A stretch of 64,000 nt of DNA from Nilaparvata lugens. Lineage: Eukaryota > Arthropoda > Insecta > Hemiptera > Delphacidae. Position numbers and translations under genes: made by a program. Where the stretch lies: assembly GCF_014356525.2 (NCBI RefSeq), contig NC_052514.1, positions 1,057,018 through 1,121,017 on the forward strand, written 5' to 3'. Below are positions 1-10,200 of this stretch, one piece after another (within the stretch, counting starts at the first letter, position 1; each line of letters starts with the position of its first letter). The notes below the pieces were generated by a model. That model saw only the letters and a list, made by a program, of their open reading frames with translations, searched no databases and was not told the origin of the DNA.

Positions 1-723
1 GTTTTAATGTGTTACTTCATAGGTTATGTGTATTATAGTATATACACAGTATATATAGTATACATTATTATATAGTACATATACTATAAATATACAGAGT
101 ACATATACTGTGTAGGTTACAAATTCAGCAATCAATGAAGTAGACTGTACAAAAAAACATTATATATTCCTTTCAAATATTTTCAAAGTAATTATTGAAA
201 AGTACAAGTAACCTTTATAAAGGATGAAAAAAGGAAATTATCATGAAAATAGGTTATGTTTAATATTGAAGTACTTGTAGACTTGTAAAATTGTAAACTT
301 GTATATCATAAATTTTTGTGAAACGTGAGTACTTGTAAACTTGTAACTACAAGTACTTGTTCGTAACCATGGTTGGTAACAATACTTGTACCTTTGTGAA
401 ATTGGCCCCAGCTGGTAGAAAACCAAAAGCGCGTGTTCGTAGTGCACAAGTCTGTACGCATCTTTAGATAGTCTGGTTTGTTCACATGTAGCCCACTGTA
501 TTCTGTAGACAATGGTATAAAAAATGTAGTCAATGGTAGCTGAAAAAGTTTGGTTGAGTTGTCTGACTTGTTCTTATTGTATTTAGTCACATGGCTAGAA
601 TAGTTGAGTTTTGAGTTGTCAAACGTAAGACAGTACAGACAGGAAACTCCTGGTGGATGAGAGGAGCTGTCAAACATAGGACAGTACAGGCAGGAACCTC
701 CGGGTGGACGAGAGTTGTGAAGG

Positions 724-870
724 TCATAGCAGGACAGCGAGACCGGTGGGCGGACGAGGCTTGTCTAGCAGCTGCTTCACTTCGTTGGCTTTCGGGTGGT
801 CCTCGTCTCCCAGAAGCTTGTACAGAATACTCTCGCATGTCGTGATGAAACAGCCGATCTGTTTCAGTCG
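724..870 (-). CDS. ISOC-like terminal exon with stop (48 codons + TGA)
   Basis: Acceptor GTCTTTCAG|CGACTG; the reading frame is RLKQIGCFITTCESI to PPTGLAVLL and ends at TGA (724-726). It matches the end of the ISOC domain in length and in its GDxDHP and SGL/TGL landmarks. Confidence 0.88.
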   Translation of the reverse strand, partial: RLKQIGCFITTCESILYKLLGDEDHPKANEVKQLLDKPRPPTGLAVLL

Positions 871-3800
871 CTGAAAGACAAAAATAAATAATTATTGTGT
901 AACTATTTATTGTATAATAAATAATTATTGTATAAACCACAGCCTCCTCTTATGCAGTCCATCAAAGTAAATCCTGTCTTTATGTCGTGTCGTCGAGATA
1001 TCGGTGTGAAAACGGCTAATGGCTGTTGGGGTTGGTGTATCAGAAATGCTAACATCAAAAGCTAATCTTCTACAAGACATAATCTTCTACATGGCAACAG
1101 GTCAGCCCGAATTGAAAGCAGAGAAAGGTCGAGAGACAATACTATGTTATTTTAGTTATTAATTGCATGTAATCAATAGTGCATAAATTGCATGCAATTA
1201 TTAGTCCACACAACACCTGATTTTTACCAAATTACGTTGATATATTAATTGCATACAGTGACGCATGCAATCAATAATCCACTCGACAGCTGATTTATGA
1301 TAAATAATTCTAGTCTGATTTTTACGGTAATATTGGCGAACTGAGACTCTTGTTTCCTTTTGTATTATCCTTGAAATGCAAGATTCCCAAAAACCTTGTA
1401 TATACGTCGACGCGCAATTAAAAAAGGAACATACCTGTCAAATTTCATGAAAATCTATTTCTGCGTTTCGCTGTAAATGCGGAACATAAATATAAATATA
1501 AAACTATAAAAACATATAAACATAAAGAGAAATGCGAAACCGTCGACTTGAATCTTAGACCTCACTTCGCTCGTCAATTATAGTTTTATTACCTGTAATG
1601 CAAGAATTCGTTCCTCCTGTGAAGAAGCGGTACACGCATCGGCAATTACATGCACCTGAATTCCCAGACCACAAAGCTCAGCCGCCGTTTGTTCAATGGA
1701 TATATGCGCCTGAAAAATTAATGATTTATTATTATTGAACGAAAATCCCAATTAAATGCTGTAAATCACCCCGAAGACTTCTGCTACTGCAAATATTGAC
1801 AACAGGGTAAACAGCTATATGTAAATCAACTTTCCAATTTATTTACTTCTGTTGAATGAATTATTACAGAGCTGGATGATTAAAGCTATAGAAAAAGGTT
1901 GATTGTATGGTATGAGATGTTGTGATATTTCTCCATAGTTGAAAGAATAAGATGTTGATGTTGTCAATACCACTTTAATTTATTCGAAAATTAATTCATC
2001 TCACAGAACCAGGTTTCATGGTAACACCTACCACATCTTCAGCTGAACAACCTACCACAGTTCAGCTGAACAACCTACCACAGTTCAGCTGAACAACCTA
2101 CCACAGTTCAGCTGAAGATGTGGTAGGTGTTACCATGAAACCTGGTTCTGTAAGATGAATCAATTTTCGAATAAATTATAGTGGTGTTGACAACATCAAC
2201 GGCTTATTCTTCCAATTATAGAAAAAGGCTCAACATTCATAAATGTAAGTTGAATTAAGTACAGGCTTGTGTTAGTTAGAAACTATTTTTCTATTTGATA
2301 CATACAAATCAAATCTTAATAGGAAGATTGCGAATTTATAAGAGGTGGAAAATGCATTACATACAACCACTTTTGAACTCAAATTTTAAACAAATTGAGT
2401 ACCGGTTGCACAAAAGCCGGTTAAATTTTAATCGTGATTAATACCACGAGAACCAATCAGAGAAGCCGTCTCATCAAAAAGGCCTTCTCTGATTGGTTCT
2501 CGTGAAATTAATCACGGTAAAAATTTAACCGCCGCAGTGCAGGATGGTTTCTCACAGCTTGGCGTTGTTGTCATTTGAGATGGGTGTCTGGCTTGGAAGT
2601 GTTTCGGCCGCATTGCAGGATGACTATTAACGGTTGCCGGATCAACAGCTAGGTTTTTTCGTTATTTTCGTGATAGAGAAATTCTGATTGCAGATTCGTT
2701 CTCAGCGACCCCAAGTTTAGCCTGAAGGCTCAGAATGTCAACAATGTTTTTAAATAATTGAAAATCATCATGAAAAGTCATTAATATGGTAGTACACCAC
2801 GTTTCTGGAAACTTTTTACTGGTGATTGGAGTTATTATTGATAATAGGTAGCACAGAAATCAAAATAATCGTGAGAAAGAAAACTGCTGATGAACGCGAA
2901 TAAGACCGTCCATTGTTCTTTTGTCTCGGCTGCTTGGCTGAGCCTGGCTGGAGGGATCAAATAACCGACTGGACTGATCTTTCGTCTGTCCGCTAGGCGG
3001 AACTACGCCGACCATTGCTGGGTGGAAGATGTTACTGCGGCCGCTCGCATTCCCACCAACGCTGCTATTATTTGCTGTCTCAGCGCCTAGTCAGATTCAG
3101 ACAAGCATCCAGCCTGCACTGCGGAGCTAGCTTGAGAGTCTTATCTTTTAAGATATTTTTGACAGCCATCAATCGATCAATTTCGAAATGAATCTATCTT
3201 TATCAACACATTGTTGAGGAATTAAACATTGACGATATCTAGGACAGTACCACTATATTCATGAGCCAGAGAACAATTTTAATAGATTGACAACGATGTC
3301 TCAATCTATAATGAATTGTAGGCTGGTCACACATCGATTAGTCAAGACAAGACTAGTCACGTTCCGTCACAATACTTCACATTGCTGCTTATGGCACAAC
3401 ACATACTGATTAGACATTGCAATTAGACATGACTCCATAAGCAACTATGTGAAGTATTGTGACTAAACGTGACTAGTCTTGTCTTGACTTTTTGTGTAGT
3501 TGATATTGTGGTAAATGTTCATATTGAATGAAAAAGACTAAGAAATTGTCAAAAACCACAGATTTATCTGGAAATCTGTCCGATTTATCAACAGAAAAAT
3601 CTGTGGTTTTTACAATTTCTTAGTCTTTTTCATTCAATAGTCTTGTCTTGACTAATCGGTGTGTGACCAGCCATACTGTATAAATGAAATATAATGTTGT
3701 CAGATTTACAGTCTAGACAAGACTAGACTTCTGGAGGTGAACAGGTTTCGTCTTCTAGACAAGACTCCTGGTTCTGATGCCTAAACATCACGCTTGCCGA

Positions 3801-5082
3801 GTCGCTCGTCAAATGGCCAACACTAGCGTCTTGCCATGCACACTGCAATGTGATCAGACGACGAGCGCCCCATCAAGATCAGTGGTAGGGAGCCACTCGC
3901 CTTCACTCCTCTCGTCTCCACAAGCATCGGAGCTAAGGCGAGCCGAGCCGAGTGAAGGCGAGCGGAAGCATAGCAGCCATCCACCTCGTCGACATTATTG
4001 TACGCATTTTTTGTGTAGTTGAGAAGTTGATATTGTGGTAATTATTCATATTGAATGAAAAAGACTAAGAAATTGTCAAAAACCACAGATTTATTGATAC
4101 TTAGAAAGACCGGTTTCGGTTATTATACCATTGTCAATCTCTGATAGACTTATCTTTTTATAAACTCTGATACGTTGTCAATCAGAGATTGACAATGGTA
4201 TAATAACCGAAACCGGTCTTTCTAAGTATCAATAAATCTGTGGTTTTTGACAATTTCTTAGTCTTTTTCATTCAATTATTGTATGCACTTGGCCAGAGTG
4301 TGGCGCCGGCATGACACATCTTGTATTCAATTCCATATAAAAATGTGAATCACTATCAATTTTTATTGTGAATTTTCCTATAATTAATAAAAATTTGCCT
4401 ATTCGCAACTAGAATTAACTTACTCTGTCTCTCAATTTGCAGATTCCTATTATAAAATGTAAAAAGAATGTTGTTTACGGATTACAGAGGTAGTAGATTT
4501 AGATTCAGATAAGTGGCATGGGCTCACAATAATGTGTTCATGTTGTGATGATTGATTGATTTCACATGTTATGATAAACATATTTTAATTGAGGTTATAT
4601 CAAAACAAATAATAAACAGTTAGGCTCATAGCTGTAAGACAGTTGGGCTTACAGCAGTCAGATTATTTTGTATCTTGCTGAAGAGAAATCCATTCTACTC
4701 AGTGAATGAATATTTTGATGTGCACAGTGACAAACCCAAGGAAGGAAGGTTTAACCTTCTATCTTGCTTTTTTGACTTGATCTATCTTATTAACTGGTCG
4801 TGGATGTAGAAGAAGGTAATCATTATTACATTATCAAGTAAATAGATCAATTAGTCTTATCAATTTCCTTACTTGCATGCCAAACAGGACTCCACACTGA
4901 ACATTTCCATCGCACAGTTTATCCAACTGCTCATTGACTTCGGGTATGGCCATACTGAATTTGGTTTTTGGATAAATGCCATGTGCGTGAGATACATCAA
5001 GCTCCTTCACCGTCCGACCATTTTGCATGGGACACTGCTCAGTCACTATTAACGGTATTCCAAATGTTTTTGATGCTTGTAC
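724..5082 (-). CDS. Isochorismatase domain-containing protein (ISOC1/2-like), 3' exons; 5' end not found
   Basis: Three exons on the minus strand (5082-4873, 1709-1593, 870-724) join in phase 0 to give the C-terminal 157 residues of an ISOC1/ISOC2-type cysteine-hydrolase-fold protein. Family landmarks in order: PLIVTEQ, PKTKFSMAIPEV, VLFGMQ-AHISIEQTA, VHVIADACTASSQEER, then IGCFITTCESILYKLLGDEDHP and TGL near the stop. The AHISIEQTA segment takes the place of the ETHVCIQQTA catalytic loop of animal ISOC proteins, with Ser-Ile where the loop normally has Cys-Ile, so the usual nucleophile cysteine is absent here. ISOC proteins are small cytosolic or mitochondrial proteins whose substrate is poorly known. 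The exon(s) for the first ~40 residues, including the CDxQ(E)KF motif, should lie between 5083 and 7239 or further upstream; I could not find them. The gene is divergent to PSMA3. Confidence 0.85.
1286..1577 (-). mobile_element. Helitron-like family 2, 3'-truncated copy in ISOC intron
   Basis: Read on the minus strand it starts TTGACGAGCGAAGTGAGG, directly after an A, as the other family-2 copies do. It runs through the shared GTCGACG and AAGGTTTTTGG blocks and is cut before the CTAG end. Confidence 0.6.
1593..1709 (-). CDS. ISOC-like exon, penultimate (39 codons)
   Basis: Acceptor TTTTTCAG|GCGCAT and donor TTACAG|GTAATA, phase 0. It encodes AHISIEQTAAELCGLG then IQVHVIADACTASS. Repeats crowd both borders: a Helitron-like element ends 15 bp from the donor side (1577), and an AACGAAAATCC-type repeat starts about 12 bp beyond the acceptor. 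Confidence 0.9.
1722..1812 (+). repeat. AACGAAAATCC / AACAGGGTA dispersed repeat
   Basis: The block from GAACGAAAATCC through ACTTCTGCTACTGCAAATA to GACAACAGGGTA recurs at 5216-5302 and, inverted, at 46495-46600. It is preceded by an (ATT)n run. Class unknown. Confidence 0.6.
1899..2216 (-). mobile_element. Hairpin retroposon H7 (12-bp TSD TATAGAAAAAGG)
   Basis: Long inverted arms (about 1950-2035 and 2118-2200) flank three copies of a 23-bp tandem unit containing ACCTACCACAGTTCAGCTGA. One end carries a one-sided tail which on the minus strand reads TATGGAGAAATATCACAACA. Perfect 12-bp duplications lie at 1887-1898 and 2217-2228. Confidence 0.75.
2402..2531. mobile_element. GGTTGCAC foldback MITE, one end degenerate
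   Basis: Inverted arms CCGGTTGCACAAAAGCCGG...TTAAATTTTAA and AACCAATCAGAGAAG; the same element recurs at 5.9, 28.3-28.7, 55.6 and 59.9 kb. The right terminus is lost. Confidence 0.75.
2532..3319. other. ISOC intron sequence, nothing recognised
   Basis: I see no open frame with coding character and no repeat shared with the rest of the window. Confidence 0.5.
3320..3674. mobile_element. CAAGACAAGAC foldback MITE split by hairpin element H1
   Basis: Inverted ends GGCTGGTCACACATCGATTA and its complement near 3655-3674, with the TAGTCAAGACAAGACTAGTC and AATACTTCACAT blocks of the tandem arrays at 9.5 and 13.2 kb. H1 (3490-3638) sits inside its right arm. Confidence 0.75.
3490..3638 (-). mobile_element. 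Hairpin retroposon H1 (15-bp TSD AGTCTTGTCTTGACT)
   Basis: Arms TTGAATGAAAAAGACTAAG...ACCACAG and their complement, ending CATTCAAT. The one-sided tail is at the left (TTTTGTGTAGTTGATATTGT). A perfect 15-bp duplication lies at 3475-3489 and 3639-3653. Confidence 0.85.
4010..4276 (-). mobile_element. Hairpin retroposon H2 (14-bp imperfect TSD)
   Basis: Same ends as H1, but with longer arms that also contain AGAAAGACCGGTTTCGGTTA and CCATTGTCAATCTCTGATA. Flanks TATTGTACGCATTT (3996-4009) and TATTGTATGCACTT (4277-4290) differ at two positions. Confidence 0.8.
4277..4872. other. ISOC intron, unique-looking
   Basis: AT-rich DNA with no repeat or reading frame I can name. Confidence 0.5.
4873..5082 (-). 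CDS. ISOC-like exon, internal (70 codons)
   Basis: An acceptor TTTCAG precedes GTACAAGC and the donor is CAA|GTAAGG. The exon is phase 0 at both ends and encodes VQASKTFGIPLIVTEQ through GNVQCGVLFGMQ. Confidence 0.88.
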
Positions 5083-5215
5083 CTGAAAGAACAATGACAA
5101 ATGAGATACGGTAATCTTATTCAAATTAATTTTGCATGTGATTTAACTAGCTTTAGAACAAATTCTACTCATATTAGAACATATTCTAAAGTTTGCGAAT
5201 GATACCACATTGATA

Positions 5216-5302
5216 ATATTATTATTAAACGAAAACCCAAATTAAATGCTGTAAATCACCCCCGAAGCCTTCTGCTACTGCAAATATTGACAACAGGGTA
5301 TT
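5216..5302 (+). repeat. AACGAAAATCC-type repeat, second copy
   Basis: Near-identical to 1722-1812, again after ATTATTATT. Confidence 0.6.
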
Positions 5303-5488
5303 ATTAATTCATCAGCATTTGAATAAATGCAATATATCAGTAATTCCAATCGATACCACATTGATTTTTTCTGGCCTAAACCTACCATATAGGCCCAGGT
5401 GCAGCAGGAGGCTGATGTATTATTCTTCAATGCTGCTGGAGCGAATAAGTTGCTACTGAATGTGGTTAAGACATAAAGATTGGTTTGT

Positions 5489-5840
5489 ACCTTAGACCAG
5501 TTATAGAATAGACATGCTGGGAAGTCTAGTCACTGAAGCCAACATCTACTGCCATATCTCCAAATCGTGACGTCATCATCAGATAGAAAACTTTCAGATT
5601 GTGTTTATTTCAGAAGGATGTAAATTATTATTAATTAAAATGGTAAACTCCAGCTGCGCTCCCGCAGAAATAGACACTATCTGCTATGGAAAACAATGTA
5701 AACAAACTCTACAGAAAACAATGTAAACAAATTCTATCTGATGCTGACGTCACGATTTGGAGGTATGGCAGTAGATGTTGGCTTCGACTTTCAGTATGAA
5801 TATACAATAGGCCGTGTCTATTCTATAACTGGTCTAAGGT
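5489..5840. mobile_element. Foldback MITE with 26-bp ends
   Basis: ACCTTAGACCAGTTATAGAA at the left end is the exact complement of the right end. Subterminal GCCAACATCTACTGCCATA and ATCGTGACGTCA blocks are also inverted, and the centre contains a short direct repeat (GAAAACAATGTAAACAAA). Confidence 0.7.
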
Positions 5841-5880
5841 TTGCACAATGAGTCGCAGTCAGGGCATCAGCACTCACATT

Positions 5881-6017
5881 GCCAGTTGCACAAAAGCCGG
5901 TTAAATTTTAACCACTAGAAACAACCAGAGAAGTCGTCCTTTCACAAAAACCTTCTCTGATTGGTTCTCGTAAAGTTAATAACGGTTAAAATTTAACCGA
6001 CTTTTGTGCAACCGGGC
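5881..6017. mobile_element. GGTTGCAC foldback MITE
   Basis: Both arms are present, with the internal CAGAGAAG...CTTCTCTGATTGG inverted segment. Confidence 0.8.
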
Positions 6018-6067
6018 CACAGTGTCTCCTTTGATTTACCAGCGATCCAAAGCTTACCTGGGAGAGC

Positions 6068-6540
6068 AAGAGTGAGGGCATCTGTAAGAGACTGTCACGA
6101 GTCACCTATTTGCTTAGGAAGTTGACAAAGTTGATGAGCAAACCCTATTCTTGCTGTTGGTGTAAATAGATCAGTTGGTTTTGACGCGATCTATCCGGGA
6201 ACACTTGGCTAACGATCAAGACTTTGGATATTTGTACCAAGCTCTTTTTCATAGCATCTTGAGCTATGGACTGCTACTTTGGGGTCACGATTCTGCAGTT
6301 AAAAAGATGTGTTCAAGATGCAAAAGAGGGCTATACGTATTATTACCTTCAGTGGCTTCCTGGATCATTGTAGGCCTCTCTTCCAGTCTACAGGTGTATG
6401 ACGATCTACAGTCATTACATATTATATTTGTGTGGCAAGTTTGTGCGAGCAAATCTTGGAAAGTTCGACATAAGGTGTAACTTCCATGGTCACACCACAA
6501 AAAGTTGATGATATGCCATTTAAATTAATGAATTGGGGTT
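6068..6540 (+). pseudogene. Non-LTR retrotransposon remnant (jockey-like RT, C-terminal part)
   Basis: Frames on the plus strand read RLSRVTYLLRKL, then YQALFHSILSYGLLLWGHDS, then FHGHTTKKVDDMPFKLMNWG. These resemble the region downstream of the reverse transcriptase core (the LSYGI-LWG block and the H-x-TR segment) of jockey-clade elements. Frameshifts and stops separate them, the 5' part is gone and no terminal tail is clear. Inactive debris upstream of PSMA3. Confidence 0.65.
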
Positions 6541-6744
6541 TGTGTAGGCCTATCATTGAATAAATTAATAAATACTGTAATTTGTTAAAGACCCGTAATG
6601 CATTCCCTGCATTTTCCTTGCGGATCTTTAATGAGCCTTGGGATTTGAAGAGGTTAAGAGGAGTTATCCCTAGTTTTTCTTGACACATCTGGTCATCCCA
6701 GCAAACGACAAAGGATTGATGTATCAAGTACCTAAGTAAGTAAG

Positions 6745-7239
6745 GATATAGCAGCATTCAACTCAAGTCTTAAGTGTTGGCTTAAGCCATTTATCCCATT
6801 CAGGATTATATTCTTGTTTAATCCATGCTGTCATTTCGATAGTTGTAATGTTATAAGTAGGTATGGGTTATAACTCTTGGCGCAACCCATCCGGACTTAG
6901 TTATATAGTTGAACAGGTAGGTAATTCAAGGTCGTTCAAGCTATTGGAGCCATGATTATTAAGATTAATATTATAAAAATATGGATATTGAATATAATAA
7001 TCATTCAATGAGAATCTTATTTAAAATTTTCATTTAATATATATTAGTATTTATGATCCATAAAAATGAAAACTTTCACATACCGTCCTGTTTTGAAAAT
7101 GAGAATCATCAACAAGATCAAGTAACCATTTCCAAAGAATGGTTTTGCATGTCATACAATACGACGCTTAACCTTACTTCTCCGGTCTGAAATTTTTATT
7201 TCGTTGTTTATTTGAAAAAAATACCATAAACTTGCGAAA
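6745..7239 (+). promoter_or_regulatory. PSMA3 upstream region; presumed promoter
   Basis: About 500 bp lie between the retrotransposon debris and the PSMA3 ATG. I see no TATA box at a convincing distance. The sequence is placed here by position only. The ISOC-like gene runs the other way, so part of this may serve both genes. Confidence 0.3.
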
Positions 7240-7260
7240 ATGAGTTCAATTGGAACAGGG
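7240..7260 (+). CDS. PSMA3: PSMA3 exon 1 (7 codons, start)
   Basis: ATG AGT TCA ATT GGA ACA GGG followed by donor GTAAGT. MSSIGTG is the conserved start of the subunit, which decides the ATG. Confidence 0.95.
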
Positions 7261-10200
7261 GTAAGTTTTATTAGAAAATCCCATCCATACTTAAAGCAAA
7301 ATTAACAAAAACAACAAAGCTTCTTTTGTGCTTACTTCATGCTCATGTCCAGATATTAAAAACAATACTATCAAACAATTTAATTAGATTTCGCCAATTT
7401 TATCTTGAATTTCTACTAAACTAGCTCCACTTATCCTAAATATTATACTCATGTACACGCACAATTCCATTATAATCCAATTTGTCAGTGTTTGGTAAAA
7501 GATAACCTCAAAACTTGTAACTGCATCAACAACATTTCTGTTTTATTCTATACATGAAAAACTTTATTGCTCATTAGAAACATCATTAAGGAGCATCCAA
7601 ATATCAAGAATTTACTCATGAACTGTCTTTTTTGACTTTGGAATCTGTTAATCAATGTACAGTAACCTGAATGCTTACTCATGCTACAGCCTATATTATT
7701 TGTTAGCAATGTTTTCGAGTCGCACTTAATGTGTTGCAAACATTTTTACAAAAATAATTAAATTTTTAAAAATTGTTGCTTTTAGTACGATCTCTCAGCG
7801 TCGCAATTTTCTCCTGATGGAAGAGTATTCCAGGTCGAATATGCTCAAAAAGCGGTTGAAATTGGAGGAACCGCTATTGGGCTGAGAGGGAAGGATGGCG
7901 TTGTATTGGCTGTCGAGAAAATCGTCACTTCAAAACTGTATGAGCCTGGCTCTGGCAAAAAGATATTCCACATTGATGAAGGAATCGGCATGGTAAGAGA
8001 ATAAAATTAATTAAATCATCGATTATATTGTTAGTTAAGCGTTATCTCAATCCTATAGGGTCGGAATTTCCCTCCTTCCACAAAGTCCTGTTCATCTCCT
8101 CCCCGCTTCATCAATCCCTCTCCCGCAAATCAGCCTCCACTTGTCTCTCCACCTCATCCTTGGTCTCCCTCGATTTCTCGTCCCATCCAGATTTAAATTC
8201 TGCACCCTCCGTTCCACATAATCCTATAGTGAGATCCACATTATAATAGCAGTGTTTGATTAGCAATGGTATTGCTATCCTTGACTATCATATAACAAAG
8301 CTTACTTACTTTTACTTCACTTTATCCGGCTCTACAGTCCTGGGTGGACTTTGGCCTCCTCTACATAGTGCCTCCAATCGTCTCTATCCTGTGCACTCCG
8401 TCGCCAGTTCGCCACGCCCAGCACACGGTCTCCAATCACGTCGGTCAACCATCTTGTCCTTGGTCGACCTCTCTTTCTCGTCCCAAGCATTCTTTCTTCT
8501 AGGAGTCTTGATGGTACCCTCCCCCTCCCGTCACTCATTCTGGCTAGGTGTCCAAGCCATTCAATCCTTCTGGCCTTAATGAAACGCACCATATTTCCTG
8601 CTCCAATGTCCTGGTCTATCTCAATATTAAATCTGGCTCTCCACATTCCTATTATAAAACAAAGCAGATAGCGTTATCTCTTTCTCGCTTTCAATTTCAA
8701 TTCAATTTATTTCCACATAAAATTTCAAATTTGTACAACATTGATGTTACAATAAAAATAAATATAAAGATAAATCACTTTACTATTTTGTTTAAAATTG
8801 TAACATTATTGAAAAGTGGAATCCCCCAAGAAGACTATACGTCCGTGAATGGGGGAGAGTTCCTATGAGCAAGCTAATAACAAAAAGTAAATTAAGTTTG
8901 AAATAGTTATAAGCAAAAAAATAATATATATTCATAATACTAAGATAACCTAACATATATGCTATATGATAGAATGCAATCTACAGACTATTGCACTTCC
9001 CTACCACTGTTTTTGTCACCATTTGTGAAGAGTGCTTAAATGGAAAAAGAGAGCTAAAAAAAAGAGCAAGAGGACTCAAGACTGTAACAATTGGTCTGTT
9101 ACAGATCGTCTTTTAACAAAATATTTAATTTTCATTTTGAAATCATTGAAAAATATAATTTTTTGCTTCATAAAATATAATTATTGATTATTTAAACAAG
9201 AATAAACCGTTAATATAACATCAATAAACCTGTATCAGCTATGTATATAGAAGGCATTTTCAAGACAGACGATTGGCAAAGTTTTTCTCCTATCTTTCTT
9301 CACTGCCATTATAACGTGGACCTCACTATAGTCATGTCTGCACATGTCCAAAGCACCTCATCCTAGCTTCCTGCATCTTTGTACCCACCCCAATTGTACC
9401 ACTCAACACCTCATTACAAATCTCATCCCTCCCTTCTCGTAACCTCGTAAACCCACACATCCATATTAGCATTCTCAGGCTAGGCATACACCGATTAGTC
9501 AACCCAAGACTAGTCACGTTTAGTCACAATACTTTACATGTTCCTTATGAAGTCATGTCTAGTTGCAATGACTAATCAGTGTGTGTTGCGTCATAAACAA
9601 CTATGTGAAGTATTGTGACTAAACGTGTCTGATCATGTCTTGTCTTGACTAACTGGTGTGTTCCTAGCCTTAGTCAAGTCAAGTCAAGACAAGACACGTT
9701 TAGTCACAATACTCCACATAGTTTCTTATGAAGACATGTCTAGTTGCAATGACTAATCAGTGTGTGTTGCGTCATAAACAACTATGTGAAGTATTGTGAC
9801 TAAACGTGTCTTGTCTTGACTTGACTAAGGCTAGGCACACACCGGTTAGTCAAGACAAGACTAGTCACGTTCAGTCACAATACTTGACATGTTTCTTATG
9901 AAGACATGTCTAGTTGCAATGACTAATCAGTGTGTGTTGCGTCATAAACAACTATGTGAAGTAATGTGACTAAACGTGTCTTGTCTTGACTTGACTAAGG
10001 CTAGGTACACACCAGTTAGTCAAGACAAGACTAGTCACGTTTAGTCACAATGCTTGACATGTTCCTTATGAAGACATGTCTAGTTGCAATGACTAATCAG
10101 TGTGAGTTGCGTCATAAGCAACTACAGTATGTGAAGTATTGTGACTAAACGTGTCTGGTCATGTCTTGTCTTGACTTGACTAAATGGTGTGCGCCTAGCC

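Noticed and set aside
6422..6757. Minus-strand open frame of 111 residues containing WDDQMCQEKLG
   Set aside because: It overlaps plus-strand retrotransposon debris and its faint likeness to an ISOC motif is not supported by neighbouring residues or splice sites.
7085..7170. Minus-strand ATG frame followed by a GTATGT donor, just upstream of PSMA3
   Set aside because: Tempting as the missing ISOC first exon, but the translation lacks the CDxQxKF-type motif and shows no similarity to the ISOC N-terminus.
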